Assembly: GCF_003663845.1 (NCBI RefSeq)
Contig: NZ_RCCA01000001.1
Span: 1,550,001-1,614,000, forward strand
Source of the DNA: Chryseobacterium sp. 7
GTDB lineage: Bacteria; Bacteroidota; Bacteroidia; Flavobacteriales; Weeksellaceae
Direction of reading: 5' to 3'
Length of the DNA stretch: 64,000 nucleotides
In this document: positions 43,378 through 50,996 of the stretch, one piece after another
Position numbering within the stretch: the first letter of the stretch is position 1
Layout: each line of letters opens with the position of its first letter
The notes under the pieces: model-generated
The model's input: the letters and a program-made list of their open reading frames with translations, nothing else
Told to the model about the DNA's origin: nothing
The model's database searches: none
Translations under genes and position numbers: made by a program

Positions 43378-44895
43378 ATGAGTAAAAAGAGAGTTTTAAT
43401 CAGTGTTTCTGACAAAAGTGGATTAATAGAATTCGCGCAGTTTTTGGAAGCTCAGAATTATGAGTTGATCTCTACAGGAGGAACGTTCAAACATTTGAAA
43501 GACGCTGGTTTAAATCCTATTCAGATTGATGAGGTAACCAATTTCCCTGAAATGCTGGACGGAAGAGTGAAAACTTTACACCCGAAAGTTCACGGCGGAT
43601 TGCTGGCTGTTCGTACCAATGAAGTGCACATGAAAACCGTTCAGGAGCACGGAATTGATCTGATTGACATGGTGATCGTAAACCTTTATCCTTTCTTTGA
43701 AAATGTAAACAAAGACATTTCTTTACATGAAAAAGTAGAGTTTATCGATATCGGAGGTCCTTCAATGCTTCGTTCTGCAGCTAAAAACTTTGATTCTGTA
43801 ACAGTAATCACTGATGTAGAGGACTATGCAGCCGTGAAAATTGAAATGGAACAAAACGGTGATACGTACATCGAAACCCGTAAAAAGCTTGCAGGAAAAG
43901 TATTCAACCTTACCTCTGCGTATGATGCAGCTATTTCAAGAATGCTTTTAGATGAAGAATATCCTACTTATCTTAATGCTTCTTATAAAAAAGTTGCTGA
44001 CTTAAGATATGGAGAAAACCCTCATCAGACAGCAGCTTACTATGTTTCTACTTTCGAGAACGGAGCTATGAAAGACTTCGAACAGCTTGGAGGTAAAGAA
44101 CTTTCTTTCAACAATCTTCGTGATATGGATCTTTGCTGGAAAGTAGTCACTGAGTTCAAAGAAGAAATGGCTTGTTGTGCCGTAAAACACTCTACGCCTT
44201 GTGGCGTGGCGATTGGAACTTCAGCTTTGGAAACGTACCAGAAAACTTTCGAATGTGATCCGGTTTCTATCTTTGGCGGAATTGTTGCAATGAACTATAA
44301 AATAGACGCAGCAACGGCTGAAGAATTGAATAAAACTTTCCTTGAAATTGTAATGGCTCCTGAATTTGATGAAGAAGCCCTTGAAGTTTTAAGAAAAAAG
44401 AAAAATCTGAGAATCATCAAAATCGTAAACCCGGTTTCAGACAAACAAACTTGGGTGAAAGTAGACGGCGGTATCCTTGTTCAGGATAATGACCTTCACT
44501 TTTCAGATGATATCAAAGTGGTAACTGAAGTACAGCCTACAGAAGAACAGAAAAAAGCATTACTTTTCTCTCAGAGAGTTGTGAAATATGTGAAGTCTAA
44601 TGCAATCGTAGTTTCCAACGGAATTCAGGCATTCGGTATCGGCGGCGGACAGGTAAACAGAATCTGGGCGACTCAGCAGGCTATCGAAAGAGCAAAAGAA
44701 AAATTCTCCGGAGATTTGGTATTGGCTTCAGATGCATTTTTCCCTTTCCGTGATGTGGTAGATTTCTGCGCTCAGGAAGGTATCAAGGCGATTATTCAAC
44801 CAGGTGGAAGTGTAAAAGATCAGGATAGTATTGAGGCCGCAAACGAGCACAATATTCCAATGATGTTTACAGGTGTCAGACACTTTTTCCACTAA
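43378..44895 (+). CDS. purH: Bifunctional AICAR formyltransferase/IMP cyclohydrolase
   Basis: 505 residues. Catalyses the last two steps to IMP. The N-terminal MGS-like IMP cyclohydrolase domain (1-195) has [38 protein letters not shown] and [15 protein letters not shown]. The C-terminal AICARFT domain (200-505) has [26 protein letters not shown] (Lys-His of the active site) and [11 protein letters not shown]. Full length. The leader contains a perfect palindrome and two hairpins, suggesting control at this gene. Confidence 0.97.
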   Translation: MSKKRVLISVSDKSGLIEFAQFLEAQNYELISTGGTFKHLKDAGLNPIQIDEVTNFPEMLDGRVKTLHPKVHGGLLAVRTNEVHMKTVQEHGIDLIDMVIVNLYPFFENVNKDISLHEKVEFIDIGGPSMLRSAAKNFDSVTVITDVEDYAAVKIEMEQNGDTYIETRKKLAGKVFNLTSAYDAAISRMLLDEEYPTYLNASYKKVADLRYGENPHQTAAYYVSTFENGAMKDFEQLGGKELSFNNLRDMDLCWKVVTEFKEEMACCAVKHSTPCGVAIGTSALETYQKTFECDPVSIFGGIVAMNYKIDAATAEELNKTFLEIVMAPEFDEEALEVLRKKKNLRIIKIVNPVSDKQTWVKVDGGILVQDNDLHFSDDIKVVTEVQPTEEQKKALLFSQRVVKYVKSNAIVVSNGIQAFGIGGGQVNRIWATQQAIERAKEKFSGDLVLASDAFFPFRDVVDFCAQEGIKAIIQPGGSVKDQDSIEAANEHNIPMMFTGVRHFFH

Positions 44896-44924
44896 TTAAA
44901 ATAGAATTAAAAAATAATTAGGGA

Positions 44925-44957
44925 TTGTATTTTTTAGCATTCAAAATTATATATTTG
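44925..44957 (+). promoter_or_regulatory. Promoter TTG-N22-TATATTTG of purD
   Basis: TTG 44925-44927, 22-nt spacer, TATATTTG 44950-44957, 29 nt before ATG 44987. Full consensus, so purD can be transcribed independently of purH. Confidence 0.7.
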
Positions 44958-44986
44958 TAAAATAAGACTAGATAATAATATAAAGT

Positions 44987-46225
44987 ATGAGAATATTAAT
45001 CATAGGTGAAGGCGGTAGAGAATCTGCTTTAGCGGCAAAGCTTCAGAATGACTCAAGAATTTCTAAAATGTTTTTTGCCAACGGGAATGCTACTACCGAT
45101 GTAATAGGGAAAAATGTTCATTTATCGGAAATCAAAGAACTTAGAGATTTCGCCATTAAAGAAAAGATTGATCTTACGATCGTAGGTCCGGAAGCTCCTC
45201 TTGTAGCGGGTATTAAGGACGAATTTAAAAAACACGATCTTAAAGTTTTCGGTCCTACTCAGAAAGTAGCGAGCCTTGAAGGTAGTAAAGCTTTCTCTAA
45301 GAAATTTATGCAGACCTATGATATCAAAACAGCTAAAGCTGTGGTATTTGATTCATATAACGAAGCTATAGAGTATGTGAAGACCCAGCAGTATCCTTTA
45401 GTAGTTAAAGCAAGTGGTTTAGCTGGAGGAAAAGGTGTTGTGATCTGTGATACTCTGGAAGAAGCTGAAGCTACAATCCATGATTTTATGATCAGAAGAA
45501 TCTATGGAGATGCTGGTATTCGTTTAGTTATTGAAGAATATTTACAAGGTTTTGAAGCGTCTATTATTGCTTTCTCTAACGGAGATAAATTATTTCCATG
45601 TGTAGCAGCAAAAGATTATAAAAAAGCTGGAAACGGAGATACAGGACCTAACACAGGAGGTATGGGTTCAATCGCACCAAGTCCGGAATTTACTCAGGAG
45701 CACTATGCAGATTTTGAGAAAAATATCTTAGAACCTACCATTAAAGGTCTTAAAGCTGAAGGTTTCGGATTTAAAGGAATCATCTTCTTCGGATTGATGG
45801 TAACGAAAAACGGAGCTTACCTTCTTGAATACAACATGAGATTCGGAGATCCTGAAACTCAGGTATTGATGGCGTTGATGGAAAACAACCTTCTTGATGT
45901 GATCCAGGATTGTATGGATGGAAAAGATATTCAGCTTAAATTTAAAGACGAAAAAGCAGTTTGTCTTGTAATGTGTTCAGGAGGTTATCCAAGAAACATC
46001 GAAACAGGTTTCGAAATTACAGGAGAAGATAAACTAAAACATAGTAAACTATTATATGCAGGAGCAATCAGCAAAGGAGACAAAGTGGTTTCCAACGGTG
46101 GTAGAGTTCTGAACATTGTAGCTACCGGTGCTACTTTCGAAGATGCCCGCAAAAAAGTTTACGAAGACGCAAGTCACGTACATTTCGATTACGGCTTCTA
46201 CAGAGACGACATCGGAAAGTTTTAA
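44987..46225 (+). CDS. purD: Phosphoribosylamine-glycine ligase
   Basis: 412 residues. ATP-grasp enzyme joining phosphoribosylamine and glycine (GAR synthesis, step 2). MRILIIGEGGRESALAAKL opens the N-domain. DLTIVGPEAPLVAGI, VVKASGLAGGKGVVIC (ATP loop), GDTGPNTGGMGSIAPSP and YNMRFGDPETQV (Mg/ATP site) are all present. Full length. It has its own promoter and a terminator 11 bp past its stop. Confidence 0.97.
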   Translation: MRILIIGEGGRESALAAKLQNDSRISKMFFANGNATTDVIGKNVHLSEIKELRDFAIKEKIDLTIVGPEAPLVAGIKDEFKKHDLKVFGPTQKVASLEGSKAFSKKFMQTYDIKTAKAVVFDSYNEAIEYVKTQQYPLVVKASGLAGGKGVVICDTLEEAEATIHDFMIRRIYGDAGIRLVIEEYLQGFEASIIAFSNGDKLFPCVAAKDYKKAGNGDTGPNTGGMGSIAPSPEFTQEHYADFEKNILEPTIKGLKAEGFGFKGIIFFGLMVTKNGAYLLEYNMRFGDPETQVLMALMENNLLDVIQDCMDGKDIQLKFKDEKAVCLVMCSGGYPRNIETGFEITGEDKLKHSKLLYAGAISKGDKVVSNGGRVLNIVATGATFEDARKKVYEDASHVHFDYGFYRDDIGKF

Positions 46226-46236
46226 TAAAAATCACG

Positions 46237-46270
46237 AAAAAAGATTTGGAGCCATTCCAAGTCTTTTTTT
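46237..46270 (+). terminator. Terminator after purD
   Basis: 14-bp stem (46237-46250 with 46256-46269, one G:T), GCCAT loop, seven T. Confidence 0.88.
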
Positions 46271-46285
46271 GTAAAACAGTTAATA

Positions 46286-46412
46286 ATTAGAAGTTAGAGG
46301 CTAGAGGTTAGAAATGAGTTGGTTGAAGGTATATTTGGAAATGATCTCCAAGCCAGAAGCCATTAGCCAGCGGCCATTAGCACTATCATTTATCAATCAT
46401 CATTTATCAATT
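46286..46412. repeat. Degenerate tandem words upstream of guaA
   Basis: AGAAGTTAGAGGCTAGAGGTTAG, then AAGCCATTAGCCAGCGGCCATTAG, then a near-perfect 14-nt tandem ATCATTTATCAATC/ATCATTTATCAATT (46385-46398, 46399-46412) ending 7 nt before the guaA ATG. Same style of low-complexity repeat as 4400-4575 and 22020-22130. A TATATTTG box at 46330-46337 may be the guaA promoter but has no matching TTG. Confidence 0.5.
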
Positions 46413-46419
46413 ATCAACA

Positions 46420-47949
46420 ATGAACAACGGTATTATTATTTTAGATTTCGGATCCCAGTACAACCAGCTTATCGGAAGAAGAATCCGTGAGATGGGTGTA
46501 TATTCTGAGATCTTGCCTTACAATACACCATTACAAGATATTTTAGCAAAACAGCCAAAGGGAATCATCCTTTCCGGCGGACCAAGCTCTGTAAATGCAG
46601 AAAATGCCCACCTGGTTGAAAAAGCTTTATATGAGCAAGGAGTTCCTGTGTTGGGAATCTGTTACGGAATGCAGATGACTGCTCACCTTTTAGGAGGTAA
46701 AGTAAACAAAGGAGAAAAAGGAGAGTATGGTAAAGCAAACCTTGAGATCGTTAAAGAAAGCTCTTTATTGAAAGGAGTTACTCAGAACTCTGTAGTTTGG
46801 ATGAGCCACTTTGACGAAGTAGGAGAACTGCCTGCAGGGTTTGAATTAAATGCGAAATCAGGCGTAATTGCTTCTATCTCTAATGAAGAAAGTAAAATCT
46901 ACTGTGTTCAGTTCCACCCGGAAGTTTCTCATACAGAAGAAGGAGGAAAAATGCTTGAAAATTTTGTTTTCGGAATCTGTAACTCAGAGAAAAACTGGAA
47001 ACTGACGAACTATATTGAAAAAACAGTTGAGGAAATCCGTGAGAAAGTAGGAGACAACAAAGTAATCCTTGGACTTTCTGGAGGGGTAGACTCTTCTGTA
47101 GCCGCAGTTTTGATTCACAAAGCAATCGGTGATCAGTTAACTTGTATCTTCGTAGATACAGGATTATTGAGAAAGGATGAAGGTAAAAAAGTAATGGATC
47201 AGTATGGAGAGCATTTCCATATGAACATTAAAATGGTGGATGCTCAGGATAGGTTCCTTTCAAAACTAGCTGGAGTAGACGATCCTGAAGCGAAAAGAAA
47301 AATCATCGGTAATGAGTTCATCCATGTATTTGATGAAGAATCTCACAAAATTGAAGGCGCTAAATTCTTAGCTCAGGGGACTATTTATCCTGATGTTATC
47401 GAGAGCCAGTCTGTAAACGGACCTTCTGCAGTAATCAAGTCTCACCACAACGTTGGAGGACTTCCTGAAGATATGGAATTCGAATTATTAGAGCCACTAA
47501 GAGAACTTTTCAAAGACGAAGTAAGAAGAGTAGGAGAAGAATTAGGTATTCCTCACCACATGGTATACAGACACCCTTTCCCAGGTCCGGGACTTGGAAT
47601 CAGAGTATTGGGAGCGGTAGATGCCGAGAAAGTAAGAATCCTTCAGGAAGCTGATGATATCTTCATCGAAGAATTATACAAAAACGACCTTTACGAGAAA
47701 GTATCTCAGGCATTCGTTGTTCTTCTTCCAGTAAAATCTGTAGGAGTAATGGGTGATGAAAGAACTTACGAATACACCGCTGTAGTTCGTTCTGCAAATA
47801 CCATCGATTTCATGACAGCTACATGGAGCAGACTTCCTTACGAGTTCCTTGATACTGTTTCAAGCAGAATTATCAATGAAGTAAGAGGAATCAACAGAGT
47901 AGCTTACGATATTTCAAGCAAACCACCTGCAACGATTGAGTGGGAATAA
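46420..47949 (+). CDS. guaA: GMP synthase (glutamine-hydrolysing)
   Basis: 509 residues. Converts XMP to GMP. The class I glutamine amidotransferase domain (1-195) has nucleophile C81 in GICYGMQMTAHL and the His-Glu pair in VQFHPEVSHTE. The ATP pyrophosphatase domain starts near 200 with the PP-loop LGLSGGVDSSVAAVL, and the dimerisation domain ends in KPPATIEWE. Full length. It ends the purine cluster and is followed by a terminator. Confidence 0.97.
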   Translation: MNNGIIILDFGSQYNQLIGRRIREMGVYSEILPYNTPLQDILAKQPKGIILSGGPSSVNAENAHLVEKALYEQGVPVLGICYGMQMTAHLLGGKVNKGEKGEYGKANLEIVKESSLLKGVTQNSVVWMSHFDEVGELPAGFELNAKSGVIASISNEESKIYCVQFHPEVSHTEEGGKMLENFVFGICNSEKNWKLTNYIEKTVEEIREKVGDNKVILGLSGGVDSSVAAVLIHKAIGDQLTCIFVDTGLLRKDEGKKVMDQYGEHFHMNIKMVDAQDRFLSKLAGVDDPEAKRKIIGNEFIHVFDEESHKIEGAKFLAQGTIYPDVIESQSVNGPSAVIKSHHNVGGLPEDMEFELLEPLRELFKDEVRRVGEELGIPHHMVYRHPFPGPGLGIRVLGAVDAEKVRILQEADDIFIEELYKNDLYEKVSQAFVVLLPVKSVGVMGDERTYEYTAVVRSANTIDFMTATWSRLPYEFLDTVSSRIINEVRGINRVAYDISSKPPATIEWE

Positions 47950-47972
47950 TTTTTGACTTGAATTTAAAATAT

Positions 47973-48004
47973 AAATCCTGCCCGTTTTGGGTGGGATTTT
48001 TTTA
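47973..48004 (+). terminator. Terminator after guaA
   Basis: 11-bp stem (47973-47983 with 47989-47999, two G:T), GTTTT loop, T run. Confidence 0.85.
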
Positions 48005-48244
48005 TTACCAATCTTGCCTTAAAATAATTCCAATGCTTAAAAAATAGATCAATATTAAAAGGATTATACCATTAATAAGATATAAGATTGTCTTTTTATT
48101 ATACTGATGAATGATATAAAAATTAATAATTAAAATAAGCAGGATCACCGGCGTGAAATTAAGGGAAAATTCTGTCTGAAAATACATTGATAATAATAAG
48201 TAAATCAATGATATTACTAAATTAATTATTGAGATTTTTTTCAT
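48005..48244 (-). CDS. Small membrane protein, unknown function
   Basis: 79 residues, almost entirely hydrophobic, with two or three membrane helices (ISIINLVISLIYLLLSMYF, FTPVILLILIINFYIIHQY, and LYLINGIILLILIYFLSIG). The start lies 23 nt inside the 3' end of the upstream gene on the same strand, so translation is probably coupled. The base composition of this and the next two genes is more AT-rich than the purine genes beside them. No family recognised. Confidence 0.5.
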   Translation of the reverse strand: MKKISIINLVISLIYLLLSMYFQTEFSLNFTPVILLILIINFYIIHQYNKKTILYLINGIILLILIYFLSIGIILRQDW

Positions 48245-48683
48245 GAATTACTACTTCTTTCCAATTTCCTTTACAACTGTCTTTCCAGGCTTTAAGAAAT
48301 TTATCATTATTAAAAGTACGCTCGGGAATAAGTGTAAAAATATATTTTCGGGAATTACCTTCATTATTGATAGCAAAAAAGAAAGGTGAATTTTCTTTTT
48401 TAGTTATTCTTTCACCAATACTTATACTATCTACATATTCACCTAGAGAAATTAATGTGTCAAATTTATTTTTCCGTGATATTTTGACATGAAAAAAAAC
48501 ATTCTTTTTTAAATCAACTTTTTTAATAATTGTTCCATCAAAGGATGCTTTAATATCAGCAATGGTAAATTTATCACCATAATCATCAGGTCTTGTAATC
48601 TGATAAATAAAAAAGATGAGAAATAAAGCAGAAAATATTAAAAATAAATTTATTTTCTTCTGATCAGAAAGGTTTTCAAACAT
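48222..48683 (-). CDS. Membrane-anchored hypothetical protein
   Basis: 153 residues. One N-terminal helix (about 11-28: INLFLIFSALFLIFFIYQI) and a periplasmic beta-rich domain with TIIKKVDLKKNVFFHVKIS and SISIGERITKKENSPFFF, ending in a Cys-containing tail (DSCKGNWKEV). The domain resembles other short flavobacterial single-helix proteins, but no function is known. Middle member of a three-gene group of small membrane proteins. Confidence 0.6.
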   Translation of the reverse strand: MFENLSDQKKINLFLIFSALFLIFFIYQITRPDDYGDKFTIADIKASFDGTIIKKVDLKKNVFFHVKISRKNKFDTLISLGEYVDSISIGERITKKENSPFFFAINNEGNSRKYIFTLIPERTFNNDKFLKAWKDSCKGNWKEVVIHEKNLNN

Positions 48684-48693
48684 ACATTACTTA

Positions 48694-48975
48694 TTAAAAT
48701 TGTTTTAATGAAAAAATGATCAGTATAATATTGATAACAATTAGCAGGCAATATATCAGTTTGAATAGTATATGCTTATGGAAAATAACATAGTTTAATA
48801 ACATTGTGATCATTAAATAAAAGTAAATAAAACTTTTTGCTTCCTGAGGATTTATTTCAGATGCAGAAAACAAGTTTAAATTATGTGAAACATGGATTGA
48901 TGAGTCTGCATAAAAAATTCTTAAAATAAAAATAATGGAGATACTTATAAGTAAAGTTATTGCGTATGGTTTCAT
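48694..48975 (-). CDS. Small membrane protein, unknown function
   Basis: 93 residues, three predicted membrane helices (ITLLISISIIFILRIFY; FIYFLMITMLLNYVIF read approximately; LIYCLLIVINIILIIFSL). First gene of the three-gene minus-strand group, 10 bp before the next. No family recognised. Confidence 0.5.
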   Translation of the reverse strand: MKPYAITLLISISIIFILRIFYADSSIHVSHNLNLFSASEINPQEAKSFIYFYLMITMLLNYVIFHKHILFKLIYCLLIVINIILIIFSLKQF

Positions 48976-49061
48976 TTAAATGAAGAATAGAAATAAATTG
49001 GTTATTGTTTTAAGCAGTATTTGTTTAATATTTTCACTAAATTTAAGTAAAATTACATCAA

Positions 49062-50564
49062 ATGCAAATAGAAACAAGAAACCTGACCCTTCAGGATTAT
49101 AATGAGCTGGCGGAAACGATGAAAAGGGCCTACCCGCAAATGTCGGAATCCATTTGGTCCAAAAAAAGTATTGATAAGCTTACAAAAATGTTCCCCAACG
49201 GACAGATTTGTATTACGGTAGATGGTAAACTGGCTGCTGTAGCGCTTTCCATTATTGTGAATTACGATGAATTTGGAGATGACCATACCTATAGCGATAT
49301 CACTGGAAATTATACCTTCAACACTCATACTTCAACAGGAAATGTTCTTTATGGAATCGAAGTCTTTGTAGATCCTGAGTTTCGTGAATTACGTTTGGGA
49401 AGAAGGTTATATGATGCACGAAAAGAACTTTGCGAGCAGCTAAACTTAAAATCCATTATCCTTGGAGGCAGAATTCCAAGCTATCACAAATACAGCCATG
49501 AGCTCTCGCCCAGAGAATATATCAGAAAAGTAAGAGACAAAGAGATCTATGATCCGGTATTGTCTTTCCAGCTTTCCAATAATTTTCTTCCGATAAGAAT
49601 CCTGAAAAAATACTTGCCGGAAGATGAAGCTTCCAGAGAAAATGCGGTTCTTTTGCAATGGAACAACATTTATTACAGCAGAAAGCCAAATACGATGCAG
49701 GACAGTATTATCCGTCTTGGATTGGTGCAGTGGCAGATGAGGCACTTTAAAGATATAGAAGCCTTTTATGAACAGGTGGAGTTTTTCGTGAATGTAATGG
49801 GAGATTATAAATCAGACTTTGTTCTTTTCCCGGAGCTTTTCAACACGCCGTTGCTGGCTCCTTTCAATAATCTGTCCGAAAGAGACAGTATGATAGAACT
49901 GGCAAAGCTGACTGAGGAGATTAAAAAGAAAATTTCAGAACTGGCCATCAGTTATAATGTGAATATTATTTCCGGAAGTATGCCTGTTTTTGATAATAAT
50001 GATTTGTATAATGTCAGTTATCTTTTGCACCGTGACGGGCGTGTGGATGAATACAGAAAGATTCACATTACCCCGAATGAAAAGAGATATTACGGGATGA
50101 AAGGAGGAAATGAAATAAGGGTTTTTGATACCGACTGCGGAAAAATAGGTCTCGTCATCTGCTATGACGTAGAATTTCCGGAATTACCAAGAATTCTGGC
50201 TGATCAGGGAATGAAAATTTTATTTGTTCCTTATCTGACAGACACTCAAAACGCTTATATGAGAGTACGCCACTGTGCTGCCGCAAGAGCTATAGAAAAC
50301 GAATGCTATGTAGCGATTGCCGGATGCGTTGGAAACCTTCCGAAGGTAAATAATATGGATATCCAGTTTGGGCAGGCTGCCGTATTTACCCCTTCTGATT
50401 TTGCTTTCCCATCCAATGCCGTAAAAGGAGAAGCTACTCCCAATACAGAAATGACCCTGATTGTGGATGTAGACCTTAACCTGTTAAAAGACCTCCATCA
50501 TAACGGATCTGTTCAGGTAATGAAAGACCGCAGAAAAGACCTGTACGAAACCTATCTTAAATAA
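49062..50564 (+). CDS. GNAT acetyltransferase-carbon/nitrogen hydrolase fusion
   Basis: 500 residues, two domains. Residues 1-200 are a GNAT acetyltransferase-like domain (ITVDGKLAAVALSIIV, GIEVFVDPEFRELRLGRRLY, the acetyl-CoA loop). Residues about 222-500 are a nitrilase-superfamily amidohydrolase with the complete triad E258 (FPELF), K333 (EYRKIHITP) and C367 (VICYDVEFPEL). The hydrolase half should cleave an amide or nitrile; the fusion suggests paired acyl transfer and hydrolysis on one metabolite. The combination is known as a conserved architecture; the substrate is not. A strong terminator follows. Confidence 0.88.
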   Translation: MQIETRNLTLQDYNELAETMKRAYPQMSESIWSKKSIDKLTKMFPNGQICITVDGKLAAVALSIIVNYDEFGDDHTYSDITGNYTFNTHTSTGNVLYGIEVFVDPEFRELRLGRRLYDARKELCEQLNLKSIILGGRIPSYHKYSHELSPREYIRKVRDKEIYDPVLSFQLSNNFLPIRILKKYLPEDEASRENAVLLQWNNIYYSRKPNTMQDSIIRLGLVQWQMRHFKDIEAFYEQVEFFVNVMGDYKSDFVLFPELFNTPLLAPFNNLSERDSMIELAKLTEEIKKKISELAISYNVNIISGSMPVFDNNDLYNVSYLLHRDGRVDEYRKIHITPNEKRYYGMKGGNEIRVFDTDCGKIGLVICYDVEFPELPRILADQGMKILFVPYLTDTQNAYMRVRHCAAARAIENECYVAIAGCVGNLPKVNNMDIQFGQAAVFTPSDFAFPSNAVKGEATPNTEMTLIVDVDLNLLKDLHHNGSVQVMKDRRKDLYETYLK

Positions 50565-50565
50565 C

Positions 50566-50596
50566 AAAACAGAATGCAAAAGCATTCTGTTTTTAT
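50566..50596. terminator. Bidirectional terminator after the GNAT-nitrilase gene
   Basis: Perfect 12-bp stem (50566-50577 with 50582-50593), AAAA loop, T run on plus strand and TTTTGTTATTT on minus. It can also end the convergent peptide gene at 50622. Confidence 0.9.
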
Positions 50597-50621
50597 TTTA
50601 CCTAAAATTTCTTTGAGTGGG

Positions 50622-50786
50622 TTACATGTACTCAGGACATACTACAGCAGGGCAAATAAGTCTTGGACATCTTGGTCTTCCGTCTTTAGGGCAGCATTCG
50701 TTGGAGCAGTTTCCGATAATGATTCCGCTTCCTGCAATCCCTTTTAATTGCGCTCTTGAAAGTTTGTTGTTACGTAAATTTTTCAT
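50622..50786 (-). CDS. Bacteriocin-like RiPP precursor peptide candidate
   Basis: 54 residues. The N-terminus MKNLRNNKLSRAQLKGIAGS has the K-x-L-S-R-x-x-L-K-x-I-x-G pattern of the flavobacterial 'bacteriocin-like' leader family (leader_Chryseo type, from memory), ending in a G-S-G rather than a double Gly. The core has six Cys (27, 31, 32, 40, 45, 50), and four of them are in Cys-Pro steps (32-33, 40-41, 45-46, 50-51). No modifying enzyme, peptidase or ABC exporter is adjacent, so it is an orphan precursor. Related peptides are linked to MNIO-type Cys-modifying enzymes; that link here is inference. The start at 50786 is the only Met upstream of the leader motif. Confidence 0.7.
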   Translation of the reverse strand: MKNLRNNKLSRAQLKGIAGSGIIIGNCSNECCPKDGRPRCPRLICPAVVCPEYM

Positions 50787-50996
50787 GTTATAATACTTTT
50801 GGTTTGTTTTATTTGTACGCTGTAAATATATTAATTTTTACAATATATGATGGTTTTTATTATTATGATGGTATTTTATTCTTTAAAATATTGATTATGT
50901 ATTGTTATTTTTAATTTTTATGCATTGATGTGGTTGCAATAATTCTTTTGATAAAGGAACAATTTTTGGAGTAAATTGCACTTACTATTATACACT

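Noticed and set aside
46341-46470. Small ORF starting 3 nt after a TATATTTG box upstream of guaA
   Set aside because: It lies in degenerate repeat DNA and runs out of frame into guaA; its codons follow the repeat words, so it is unlikely to be a leader peptide.
48005-48975. Toxin-immunity interpretation of the three small membrane proteins
   Set aside because: No toxin domain, secretion marker or immunity family can be recognised; left as unknown.
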